Shown: positions 1 through 5,297 of the stretch, piece after piece | Numbering within the stretch: position 1 is the stretch's first letter | How the letters are laid out: each line of letters opens with the position of its first letter | Origin: an uncultured Saprospiraceae bacterium | GTDB lineage: Bacteria > Bacteroidota > Bacteroidia > Chitinophagales > Saprospiraceae | Assembly: GCA_937969485.1 (NCBI GenBank) | Contig: CALBVQ010000035.1 | Location: forward strand, 1 to 5,297 | Reading direction: 5' to 3' | Length of the DNA stretch: 5,297 nucleotides | Notes under the pieces: model-generated | Told to the model about the DNA's origin: nothing | What the model saw: the letters and a program-made list of their open reading frames with translations, nothing else | Database searches by the model: none | Position numbers and translations under genes: made by a program

Positions 1-15
1 GTTAGAAATACTCAT

Positions 16-31
16 GATAGCTAAGGCTATC
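16..31. repeat. small perfect inverted repeat
   Basis: GATAGC at 16-21 pairs with GCTATC at 26-31 across a 4-base loop (TAAG). It is a perfect 6-bp stem with no T-tract on either side, so it is not a convincing terminator. It is the first of the hairpins that dot this gene-free stretch. Confidence 0.35.
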
Positions 32-114
32 CTTGCGTTTTCTGCCTTGTACTTGATTTAATAATTCTTGAAAATAAAGTGAAACCTTAAAACAGAATTG
101 GTAGTAGAACTTTG

Positions 115-176
115 GAATGAGGCTTGAGCTAACAATGAAATATGTGTTTTTCTGAATGAGGCTTAGCATCGCTAAG
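115..176. repeat. 11-bp direct repeat, second copy fused to a hairpin
   Basis: GAATGAGGCTT occurs at 115-125 and again at 154-164, 39 bp apart. The second copy runs into a perfect hairpin, CTTAGC (162-167), loop ATC, GCTAAG (171-176). The similarity continues weakly after both copies, since each is followed within a few bases by a GCTAA. A second direct repeat further on (ATAATTCG at 247-254 and 286-293) has the same 39-bp spacing. Function is unknown; it may be a protein-binding region or the decayed edge of a repeat element. Confidence 0.3.
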
Positions 177-232
177 GTGATTGAGTTGAAATTCGCGAAG
201 CGCTATATTTCGCAGTAAATTCAAGACGTAAT

Positions 233-280
233 AGGTTTTCTATTTGATAATTCGGGTTCAAGCTCTCTTGACAAAAACCT
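233..280. repeat. nested inverted repeat
   Basis: AGGTTTT at 233-239 pairs with AAAACCT at 274-280. Inside this pair is a second hairpin, TCAAG (258-262), loop CTCT, CTTGA (267-271). The outer stem encloses an 18-base unpaired segment on its left side and only 2 bases on its right side. Both stems are perfect but short, so chance is a real alternative in AT-rich DNA. Confidence 0.3.
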
Positions 281-300
281 CATGTATAATTCGAGGCTCA

Positions 301-345
301 GTATGAAGTTGAGAGGGGTGGCAAACAGGCCATACGTATGAAGTT
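301..345. repeat. 10-bp direct repeat flanking a small hairpin and overlapping a palindrome
   Basis: GTATGAAGTT is present at 301-310 and 336-345. Between the copies TGGC (319-322) can pair with GCCA (329-332). The second copy overlaps the perfect 10-bp palindrome CATACGTATG at 331-340. A run of seven T residues follows at 352-358, but the stem before it is too short to call a terminator. The arrangement resembles an operator-like or repeat-end region, yet no adjacent gene explains it. Confidence 0.3.
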
Positions 346-400
346 CTTGATGTTTTTTTCAGAAGCTAAGTTGCGATTTTGCGAAAGTAACACGGAGAGT

Positions 401-516
401 CAAGGCTTGCCTTGATCCCGCAGGCTGGGGTTTTCCCCAGACGAAGGGATGAGTGAGTAACGAACTCGTAGTACTACGACGCATTGACCTCAGTTTTTTG
501 AGGGCAATGGGGTTCG
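401..516. other. compact multi-stem element, candidate structured RNA or dispersed repeat
   Basis: Three stem domains lie almost end to end. Domain 1 is CAAGG (401-405), 4-base loop, CCTTG (410-414). Domain 2 starts at the next base: ATCCC (415-419) pairs with GGGAT (446-450), and after a symmetrical 5-base internal loop CTGGGG (425-430) pairs with CCCCAG (435-440) across TTTT. Domain 3 is closed by CGAAC (461-465) and GTTCG (512-516) and contains two arms: the perfect 14-bp palindrome at 466-479 and a hairpin of CATTGACCTCA (482-492) with TGAGGGCAATG (499-509), paired at 10 of 11 positions. Together domain 3 would form a three-way junction with only two unpaired bases at each of two junction strands. 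The segment is GC-richer than its surroundings. Strand and identity are undecided; no known RNA family was recognised. It could also be a repetitive element or transposon-end remnant. Confidence 0.45.
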
Positions 517-554
517 CCCAAGTAGTTATTGAACAATAAATTATTCTAAGAAGG

Positions 555-577
555 CACCTGATTTTCCTAATCAGGCA
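555..577 (-). terminator. possible weak terminator of the AAA/TPR operon
   Basis: CCTGATT (557-563) pairs with AATCAGG (569-575) across a 5-base loop, 28 bp beyond the TPR/membrane gene's stop codon. Read as minus-strand RNA, the stem gains two G-U wobble pairs at its base (positions 576 with 556, and 577 with 555). On the plus strand these would be mismatches, so the hairpin fits minus-strand transcription better. What follows in the minus strand is only moderately U-rich (CTTCTTAG then an AT-rich run), not a clean U-tract, hence the low confidence. Confidence 0.4.
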
Positions 578-604
578 TCTACCCAACATCTTTACCTCGA
601 AGGG

Positions 605-1840
605 CTATCCTCGTCCCCACGAATTTCCAACCCATGTATAAGCTGCACAACTTAATATTGCCATTAAGCTCAGTTGATTCATCATGTCATTACTCCCCAC
701 TAAACTTGTGACTATAGCTGCAATAAAAAGTAGCGCCCCTCCTGAGTAAAATACAAGGGCGATTTTCCTGCCTTTGGAATTTTCCTCGACTATAAGCCTT
801 TGAGAAGTTAATAGGCCAAGAAATCCTATACCTGCAATATGTAAGTAGGTCAGGTTAACTATCATCCCTAGGAGCCCGAGGGCTATCAGCAACAACTGAA
901 TCCCTGTAAATTTGGCTAATTTTAGTTCTCGTTCGTCAAGTGCAAGTCGACCCATTTTCTGTGTAGAAAGTACGAAAGTCATGATCGAATCCAAGATCCA
1001 TGAAGACAACACAAAAAGCACTAGAAGTGCAACGATGGTGTAGCCTAGAGGGACCGCGATTCCACCTATAACTTCACTCAGTCTCCCTATCGATTGTGTG
1101 ATTATAACTATTCCTATTATGACAATAAAATTGGTCTGTTGACTCTGCTTCGCCATGAATAATTGAAACTGTAAAAGCCAGCGATACAGTGGGAATTTTG
1201 CTTTCATGGCAAGCTTCATTCCATGTTGTGCGTACTGATTATTCGGCTCTTTTCGTAGGGCTTGTGAGAAATGTTCCATGGCTTTCGGCACCTGCCCTTT
1301 TTCAAGAAATTGCATGCCGTAATTAGTGTGGGTGTCTACATTTTCAGGATCGAGATCTAGTACTTTAGACATCAATCTTTCTGATTCTTCGCGCTTGTTT
1401 TGGGCATTATAAATTCTTGCTAAGATATTTACTGCATCTATATTCTGGGCATCTAGTGACAAGGACATTTGGGCAGCGCGTTCTGCTTGAACAAACTCTT
1501 TCTTGTGGTATAGAATTCGGGCTTCAAGCTCGTAGTAGACGTTATTGTTGGGATCAATAGCAATTGCCTCGCTTAGTAGTTGATGAGCATCTTGCATCTT
1601 ATTCTTTGATAAGAACACGTTTGCTCTTAAGTAGAAGTGGTAAGGGTTCCACGGCTCCATTCGGATCAATTCACTTGTCAGATCTAGTGCTTCGTCTTTT
1701 TTGTTTAGGTATAGCGAACAAGTGGCCAGCAATGACAATAAACGGGGCTCATCCGGTCGACTGACTAGCTCTTCCTTGAGCAGATCGTATGCCATTTTGT
1801 ATCGCCTTTGCGCGATTAAGAACTCTACTCTTTCTTCCAT
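605..1840 (-). CDS. TPR-repeat protein with C-terminal multi-pass membrane domain
   Basis: This 411-residue protein has two clear halves. Residues 1-215 are six tetratricopeptide repeats with an exact 34-residue period: the proline that ends each repeat falls at 29, 63, 97, 165 and 199 (alanine at 131), with typical A-L-Y/F spacing between. Such arrays bind other proteins. A linker around 216-232 (L-Y-R-W-L-L-Q-F) leads into about six hydrophobic segments, roughly 237-252, 260-290, 309-330, 332-346, 360-381 and 388-405. The TPR array has no signal peptide before it, so it is most simply cytoplasmic, with the rest in the inner membrane. No enzymatic motif is visible. Its ATG directly follows the TAA of the AAA+ gene with zero spacing and no Shine-Dalgarno sequence, which points to translational coupling. 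The inferred role is membrane anchor or adaptor for that ATPase. It ends at a TAG. The fold call is firm; the function is not known. Confidence 0.93.
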   Translation of the reverse strand: MEERVEFLIAQRRYKMAYDLLKEELVSRPDEPRLLSLLATCSLYLNKKDEALDLTSELIRMEPWNPYHFYLRANVFLSKNKMQDAHQLLSEAIAIDPNNNVYYELEARILYHKKEFVQAERAAQMSLSLDAQNIDAVNILARIYNAQNKREESERLMSKVLDLDPENVDTHTNYGMQFLEKGQVPKAMEHFSQALRKEPNNQYAQHGMKLAMKAKFPLYRWLLQFQLFMAKQSQQTNFIVIIGIVIITQSIGRLSEVIGGIAVPLGYTIVALLVLFVLSSWILDSIMTFVLSTQKMGRLALDERELKLAKFTGIQLLLIALGLLGMIVNLTYLHIAGIGFLGLLTSQRLIVEENSKGRKIALVFYSGGALLFIAAIVTSLVGSNDMMNQLSLMAILSCAAYTWVGNSWGRG

Positions 1841-3139
1841 TTATAGGTATTTAAGGATGTCGTCGTACAACCCGCTCTGATTAGAATAGAGCGCGTAATT
1901 TTTGGCTGTATTGAACCAATCCGTGGTAGTAGGACGATGTTTTTTGATCGCCTTTACCAGATCCTTCGTGTTAATTGGCTGGATTTCTCCAGTTTCTAGT
2001 GCTATTTCCAACTTTGATTCGGTCGCAATATCTATGACAGCAACAATATCAGCACCGGAATACTTTGCTGTAAGGGAAGCTAATTTTTTGTAATCAACAT
2101 CTTCAGCTGGTTTATCCTTCAAGCTTAATTCAAAGATTGTTGCTCTAGCTTCTTCGTCGGGCGGCGGAATAAAGATTATTCTATCGAATCTTCCCGGTCT
2201 TCTAAAGGCTGAATCTAGTGCCCACGGTGTATTTGTGGCGCCAATGATCAACACGCCGTCATTGTCACTTTCGATTCCATCCATTTCAGCAAGAAATTGA
2301 TTGATGACATGACGACCCGAGTGATTTCGCATTTCGTGTCGATTAGCACCCAGTGCGTCAACCTCATCGAAAAATAGAACGCTAGGGCGGTGAGTTCTCG
2401 CTACATCAAATGTATCAGCAAGATTTTTTTCACTCATTCCCACGTACATATCGAGAATGTCGCTGATCGTAACGTTGATGAAGTTAGCATTTATTTCACC
2501 TGCTGTGGCTTTTGCCATAAAAGTCTTTCCACAACCTGGAGGACCGTAAAGCAAGATGCCACCTCCTACTTTTTTACCAAATTTCTTATAAATTTCAGGG
2601 TTTTCTAAGGGCTTGATAATCTTCAGATTGATCTCTCTTTTTACATCTTTCAAGCCACCAACGTTTGAGAAATTAATATCGCTTTTTTGAATAAAACCCG
2701 CATCATCCATTTCGATTTCGTCGAGAATGTCATTGACTTTTAAACGTAATGCATTATCGAGTTCATCGTCAGAAAAGCCTGGCGACATGGTTAGTATTTT
2801 TTGATACTCTTCCTGTGCGGCTTTCAGGTTTCCGTCTTTCACTAGTGATTTTGTATAGTACAACCGCAGCTTGAATGGCAAATTAAAGTCGTCTTGTACT
2901 TCCTCGACGATCATAATTACAGCGCTGTATTTTTCTTTTTTGTAGAAGGCTTCCGCCAAAAGTTCTTTTGCTGCAAGATTCGATTTATCACGTTTGAGTA
3001 CTTCTTGTACCTCGTTGATCGATTCGTCAAGGAAATTTTCTGCCAAAAATTTTTGAACAAGCATCATCCGCAAGGGTATGTTATCTGGGGTGAAACTTAA
3101 TGCTTCCTGTAACTGCTTTATATCTTGACTATATTCCAT
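1841..3139 (-). CDS. CDC48/FtsH-like classic AAA+ ATPase with N-terminal TPR domain
   Basis: The 432-residue protein starts at the ATG at 3139. An upstream in-frame ATG at 3286 would add 49 residues that look like translated intergenic DNA and lie before the natural TPR start. Residues 1-120 hold about three TPR units with 34-residue spacing (P18, 52, 86, P120). A linker leads to one classic AAA module, about 155-405: G-G-L-K-D-V-K entry (161-167), Walker A GPPGCGKT (199-206), aromatic pore loop M-Y-V-G (230-233), Walker B VLFFDE (254-259; D258, E259), sensor 1 N303, arginine fingers R314 and R317 in RRPGRFDR, and S-G-A-D (361-364) in the lid. All residues for ATP hydrolysis and for threading a polypeptide are present, so it should be an active hexameric protein remodeller. 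There is no protease domain and no membrane segment. The TPRs probably choose substrate or bind the membrane partner encoded directly downstream. The substrate is unknown. Confidence 0.95.
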   Translation of the reverse strand: MEYSQDIKQLQEALSFTPDNIPLRMMLVQKFLAENFLDESINEVQEVLKRDKSNLAAKELLAEAFYKKEKYSAVIMIVEEVQDDFNLPFKLRLYYTKSLVKDGNLKAAQEEYQKILTMSPGFSDDELDNALRLKVNDILDEIEMDDAGFIQKSDINFSNVGGLKDVKREINLKIIKPLENPEIYKKFGKKVGGGILLYGPPGCGKTFMAKATAGEINANFINVTISDILDMYVGMSEKNLADTFDVARTHRPSVLFFDEVDALGANRHEMRNHSGRHVINQFLAEMDGIESDNDGVLIIGATNTPWALDSAFRRPGRFDRIIFIPPPDEEARATIFELSLKDKPAEDVDYKKLASLTAKYSGADIVAVIDIATESKLEIALETGEIQPINTKDLVKAIKKHRPTTTDWFNTAKNYALYSNQSGLYDDILKYL

Positions 3140-3340
3140 GTTTGTTAGTTTGAAGTAAGTATATGAAATTAACTGAATAACTACGCAATACTGTAACAAC
3201 AAAATCTTTACATTTGGTTTATTATCATTAGCTTGTTGTGCGAATACGACGACGCTTTGGCGAAACTTTAACTTTTGGATTGTCAATCACTAGTTATTTG
3301 CTCATCTAGGTATCTCATTTCATGCTCTAATTGAAATTAT
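3140..3340. promoter_or_regulatory. divergent intergenic region carrying both operon promoters
   Basis: The 201 bp between the AAA+ start (3139, minus) and the peptidase start (3341, plus) must hold promoters or leaders for both transcripts, since nothing else lies upstream of either gene within it. Both starts are preceded by A/T-rich leaders without a Shine-Dalgarno sequence, as is usual in Bacteroidota. No clean match to the phylum's -7 element (TAnnTTTG) with a correctly spaced -33 TTTG/TTG was found. The closest plus-strand sequences are TAACTTTTG (3269-3277, one base too long) and TAGTTATTTG (3291-3300). No operator-like palindrome stands out. The role is inferred from position only. 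Confidence 0.5.
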
Positions 3341-4726
3341 ATGAAGTTCACAATCACTATTTGTCTCTTTGTTTTATTCTGTCAATGTTCTTTTGCGCAA
3401 AGCACGGTTACAACAGAGATTCCACCTCAGCGCAATCCCAAGGTATTCGATATTGTCAATAATGTGAATGCGGATAGGATAGAGCAGGACATAAAGAAAT
3501 TAGTTTCTTTTGGTACAAGGCATACAATGTCTGACACTGTTTCTACAACTTCCGGAATTGGCGCTGCAAGAAGATGGATATTCGATGAGTTTACTCGTAT
3601 TTCAGAACAGTGTTATGGTTGTATGGAAGTGAAGTATCACAGTGGAATTGTTGAGGTAGGGGAGTCGCGAAGGATTCCAGAACGCACGAAAATTGTCAAT
3701 GTCATGGCGATCAAGAGAGGGACGGTTTATCCTAATCGATATGTAATTATGAGCGGAGATATTGATAGTCGAGTAAGCGATGCACTTGATAGCACAAGTG
3801 AAAATCCTGGTGCGAATGATAATGCGAGTGGAATGGCTGGCGTACTTGAGGCTGCAAGAGTTCTGTCAGGCTACAATTTTCCTACAAGTATCATTTTTGT
3901 CGGTCTTTCAGGAGAAGAACAAGGTTTGTTCGGCGGTAAATTTTTGGCGGAAACAGCCACAAAAGAAGGCTGGAACATTGTAGGCGTTCTCAACAACGAC
4001 ATGATTGGTAATATTCACGGTATCGACGGTGTAATTGATAATACGACTTTTCGAGTTTTTTCAGAAGCTATGTCACCTAAACCCTCTGAACAAGAATTAA
4101 TATGGAATCGATTCTATGGTGGTGAGGTAGACGGACCTAGTCGACAACTGGCGAGATATGTACATAAAATGACCGAGAATTATATGACTAATCTGCGAGC
4201 TATTATGATTTACAGACTGGATAGATTCGGTAGAGGAGGGCATCATAAACCCTTTAATGATGCTGGTTTTCCAGGAGTGAGAATTATGGAAACACACGAA
4301 AATTATAATCGACAACACCAGGATATACGTAGTGAAAATGGAATCGAATATGGCGATGTAATTGATGGGGTTGACTTTGACTATGCGGCAAAGTTAACTA
4401 CGGTTAACGCCATAACATTAGCCTCCTTGGCTTGGGCTCCACCTGCTCCTGAAGAGGTTATGATTGGCGGTGCTGTGAAACCTTCGACCAGATTGAAATG
4501 GAAAGAATCTACGGGTTCTGATGTCTTTGCATACAAGATTTATTGGCGTGAAACTACTAGTTCTACATGGGATAATTACAGATATGTAGGAAAGGTGAAT
4601 GATTTTACCTTGGAAAATATTGTGATAGATAACTACTTTTTTGGCGTGTCAGCTGTGAATAGAAATGGTGATGAAAGCCCAGTTGTGTACCCCAAAACCT
4701 TGATTCCTAGAGGCCTTAGAAAGTAA
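3341..4726 (+). CDS. secreted M28-family zinc metallopeptidase with C-terminal fibronectin-III-like domain
   Basis: This 461-residue protein begins with a signal peptide (lysine at 2, hydrophobic core 3-16, likely type I cut after S-F-A at 19, before Q20), which supports the start at 3341; there is no lipobox. The peptidase domain covers about 38-365. Family M28 metal and catalytic positions are seen as D142 in G-D-I-D-S-R, D160 in P-G-A-N-D-N, E192-E193 in S-G-E-E-Q-G, D220 in N-N-D-M-I-G, and H326 in R-Q-H-Q-D. The histidine normally found two residues before the catalytic aspartate is D140 here. An R-H-T-M-S-D-T segment (60-66) and a G-I-G-A-A-R segment (72-77) precede the core. Residues about 366-455 look like a fibronectin type III domain (L-K-W near 385, A-Y-K-I-Y-W at 397-402, F-F-G-V-S-A-V-N at 433-440). 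Expected role: aminopeptidase-type cleavage of peptides in the periplasm or outside the cell. The exact specificity cannot be read from sequence. No type IX secretion tail is evident. The next gene begins 3 bp later. Confidence 0.94.
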   Translation: MKFTITICLFVLFCQCSFAQSTVTTEIPPQRNPKVFDIVNNVNADRIEQDIKKLVSFGTRHTMSDTVSTTSGIGAARRWIFDEFTRISEQCYGCMEVKYHSGIVEVGESRRIPERTKIVNVMAIKRGTVYPNRYVIMSGDIDSRVSDALDSTSENPGANDNASGMAGVLEAARVLSGYNFPTSIIFVGLSGEEQGLFGGKFLAETATKEGWNIVGVLNNDMIGNIHGIDGVIDNTTFRVFSEAMSPKPSEQELIWNRFYGGEVDGPSRQLARYVHKMTENYMTNLRAIMIYRLDRFGRGGHHKPFNDAGFPGVRIMETHENYNRQHQDIRSENGIEYGDVIDGVDFDYAAKLTTVNAITLASLAWAPPAPEEVMIGGAVKPSTRLKWKESTGSDVFAYKIYWRETTSSTWDNYRYVGKVNDFTLENIVIDNYFFGVSAVNRNGDESPVVYPKTLIPRGLRK

Positions 4727-4729
4727 TAT

Positions 4730-5297
4730 ATGGCAGCTGGAAAACAGGTCGTTTCGATTGATAATATGCAACTTACCTTATCGAATATGGATAAAATTCT
4801 GTATCCCGAGGCTAAGATTGTAAAGGCTGAATTGATCCAGTATTATCTCGAGGTAGGGAAATATTTCATCGATTTTGCAAAGAATAGGCCCATTAGCATG
4901 ATTCGATTTCCCGATGGAATCGATCAGACAAAGTTCTACTCGAAAAACCTTCCGGATTATGCCCCTGATTTTATCAAATCTCGTGTCTATACTGACGACG
5001 GAATCGCCTATCCCATTGTGAATTCACGTCCGTCTCTCTTGTGGATGGTCAATATGGCAAGCCTTGAAATACATGCTGATAATTTGTCTTTCCAAGGGAA
5101 GAATCACTATATAGATCACGTTATTTTTGATCTTGATCCGCCCATAGATTATTCCTATGAAAGGCTGAAGGAATTGAGTTTGAGTATCATGAATATTCTG
5201 AAAAGATATGGCATGACTCCTTTTATTAAGACAAGCGGAAGCAAGGGCGTTCACGTCTATGTACCTATCGAGAGGATTAGTTACTCACAAGAGTTTT
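4730..5297 (+). CDS. ligD: LigD-type primase-polymerase (non-homologous end-joining), 5' part, cut by window edge
   Basis: The frame is open from the ATG at 4730 to the window end, giving 189 residues with no stop. It matches the polymerase domain of bacterial DNA ligase D, an archaeo-eukaryotic primase relative that fills in and extends DNA ends during Ku-dependent double-strand break repair. Visible hallmarks in order: L-S-N-M-D-K-I-L-Y-P (17-26), R-F-P-D-G-I (59-64), F-Y-S-K-N (69-73), L-L-W-M-V-N-M-A-S-L-E-I-H (103-115), the metal-binding F-D-L-D-P-P (133-138; D134 and D136), and T-S-G-S-K-G-V-H-V (168-176) with the nucleotide-binding lysine and histidine. The third catalytic aspartate lies beyond the edge. 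The polymerase domain starts almost at residue 1, so the protein is either a stand-alone polymerase or a fusion with ligase or phosphoesterase domains after it. An internal ATG at 4766 is a possible alternative start. The gene lies 3 bp after the peptidase stop. Symbol given by domain only. Confidence 0.92.
   Translation, partial: MAAGKQVVSIDNMQLTLSNMDKILYPEAKIVKAELIQYYLEVGKYFIDFAKNRPISMIRFPDGIDQTKFYSKNLPDYAPDFIKSRVYTDDGIAYPIVNSRPSLLWMVNMASLEIHADNLSFQGKNHYIDHVIFDLDPPIDYSYERLKELSLSIMNILKRYGMTPFIKTSGSKGVHVYVPIERISYSQEF

Larger units (their letters stand above)
1..604. other. 604-nt stretch without a convincing gene, rich in small inverted repeats
   Basis: No reading frame here gives a recognisable protein. 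On the plus strand a frame open at the left edge ends at a TAA at 59-61 after 19 codons and could be the tail of a gene lying to the left, but this cannot be supported. On the minus strand two short frames exist (169 to 2, 55 codons; 589 to 359, 76 codons), neither resembling a known family. The stretch instead holds many hairpins (16-31, 162-176, 233-280, 319-332, 401-414, 415-450, 461-516, 555-577) and short direct repeats. Base composition shifts from about 32% GC in 1-120 to about 55% GC in 391-520, which suggests a patchwork of different origins. No tRNA, rRNA, tmRNA or RNase P core was recognised. Confidence 0.6.

Noticed and set aside
2..169. 55-codon open frame on the minus strand near the left edge
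   Set aside because: It resembles no family I recognise, is short, and lies in AT-poor-signal DNA with repeats; coding potential cannot be supported.
268..290. TTGACA followed by TATAAT, resembling a sigma-70 promoter
   Set aside because: The two hexamers are separated by only 11 bases instead of about 17, TTGACA is part of a nested hairpin, and Bacteroidota use different promoter elements. No gene follows within a sensible distance.
461..516. Integron attC site or REP-type palindrome
   Set aside because: The GTTRRRY and RYYYAAC core sites of attC are not convincingly present and no integrase or cassette is nearby. A GTAG tetranucleotide occurs, but within the palindrome rather than ahead of a REP-like hairpin, and no RAYT transposase is in the window.
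508..520. GGG-TTCG-CCC hairpin as an ultrastable UUCG tetraloop
   Set aside because: The closing pair is G-C rather than the stabilising C-G, the stem is only 3-4 bp, and GTTCG is better used to close the three-way junction with CGAAC at 461-465.
359..589. 76-codon open frame on the minus strand
   Set aside because: The composition is arginine- and serine-rich without any domain, the frame passes through several palindromes and hairpins, and no start context or neighbour supports it. More likely a by-product of the structured segment.
1564..1764. Plus-strand open frames inside the minus-strand TPR and AAA+ genes (also around 1902-2093, 2390-2608 and 2894-3100)
   Set aside because: They lie wholly inside strongly supported genes on the opposite strand and show no domain character.
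3140..3286. In-frame 49-residue N-terminal extension of the AAA+ protein starting at 3286
   Set aside because: The extension has no domain features, reads like translated AT-rich intergenic DNA, and would use most of the 201-bp divergent region needed for promoters. The TPR domain begins naturally at the ATG at 3139.
1..5297. CRISPR array, tRNA or rRNA genes, or a complete mobile element
   Set aside because: No regularly spaced identical repeats, no tRNA cloverleaf with a GTTCRANNC arm and acceptor pairing, no rRNA landmarks and no transposase or integrase were found on either strand.

Overview
The window looks like a chromosomal segment from a member of the Bacteroidota, most likely a Cytophagales-type lineage. 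The sequence is moderately AT-rich. None of the four gene starts has a recognisable Shine-Dalgarno sequence; all have A/T-rich leaders. The secreted peptidase carries a signal peptide ending in the F-A-Q cleavage context common in that phylum. The phylum call is an inference from these traits and from protein character, not from a marker gene.

Layout. Positions 1-604 hold no convincing gene. The first part is AT-rich, with scattered small hairpins and short direct repeats. From about 390 to 520 it becomes clearly GC-richer (71 of 130 bases G or C in 391-520, against 38 of 120 in 1-120) and forms a compact run of adjoining stems, including a potential three-way junction. This may be a structured RNA or a dispersed repeat. 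A weak terminator-like hairpin (555-577) closes the minus-strand operon. Two minus-strand genes follow. Transcribed first is a cytoplasmic AAA+ ATPase with an N-terminal TPR domain (3139 to 1841). Second is a TPR protein with a C-terminal multi-pass membrane domain (1840 to 605). The stop of the first abuts the ATG of the second with no intervening base. After a 201-bp divergent intergenic region come two plus-strand genes: a secreted M28 metallopeptidase with a C-terminal fibronectin-III-like domain (3341-4726) and, 3 bp later, the 5' part of a LigD-type DNA repair primase-polymerase (4730 to the window edge).

How the genes work together. The AAA+/TPR and TPR/membrane proteins are best read as one functional unit: an ATP-driven CDC48-like remodeller that could be recruited to the inner membrane by its partner. 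This pair is the most interesting protein-level candidate here, though its substrate is unknown. The peptidase and the polymerase have no obvious functional link. One acts outside the cytoplasm on peptides and the other in the nucleoid on DNA ends, so their tight spacing probably reflects shared expression or chance compaction.
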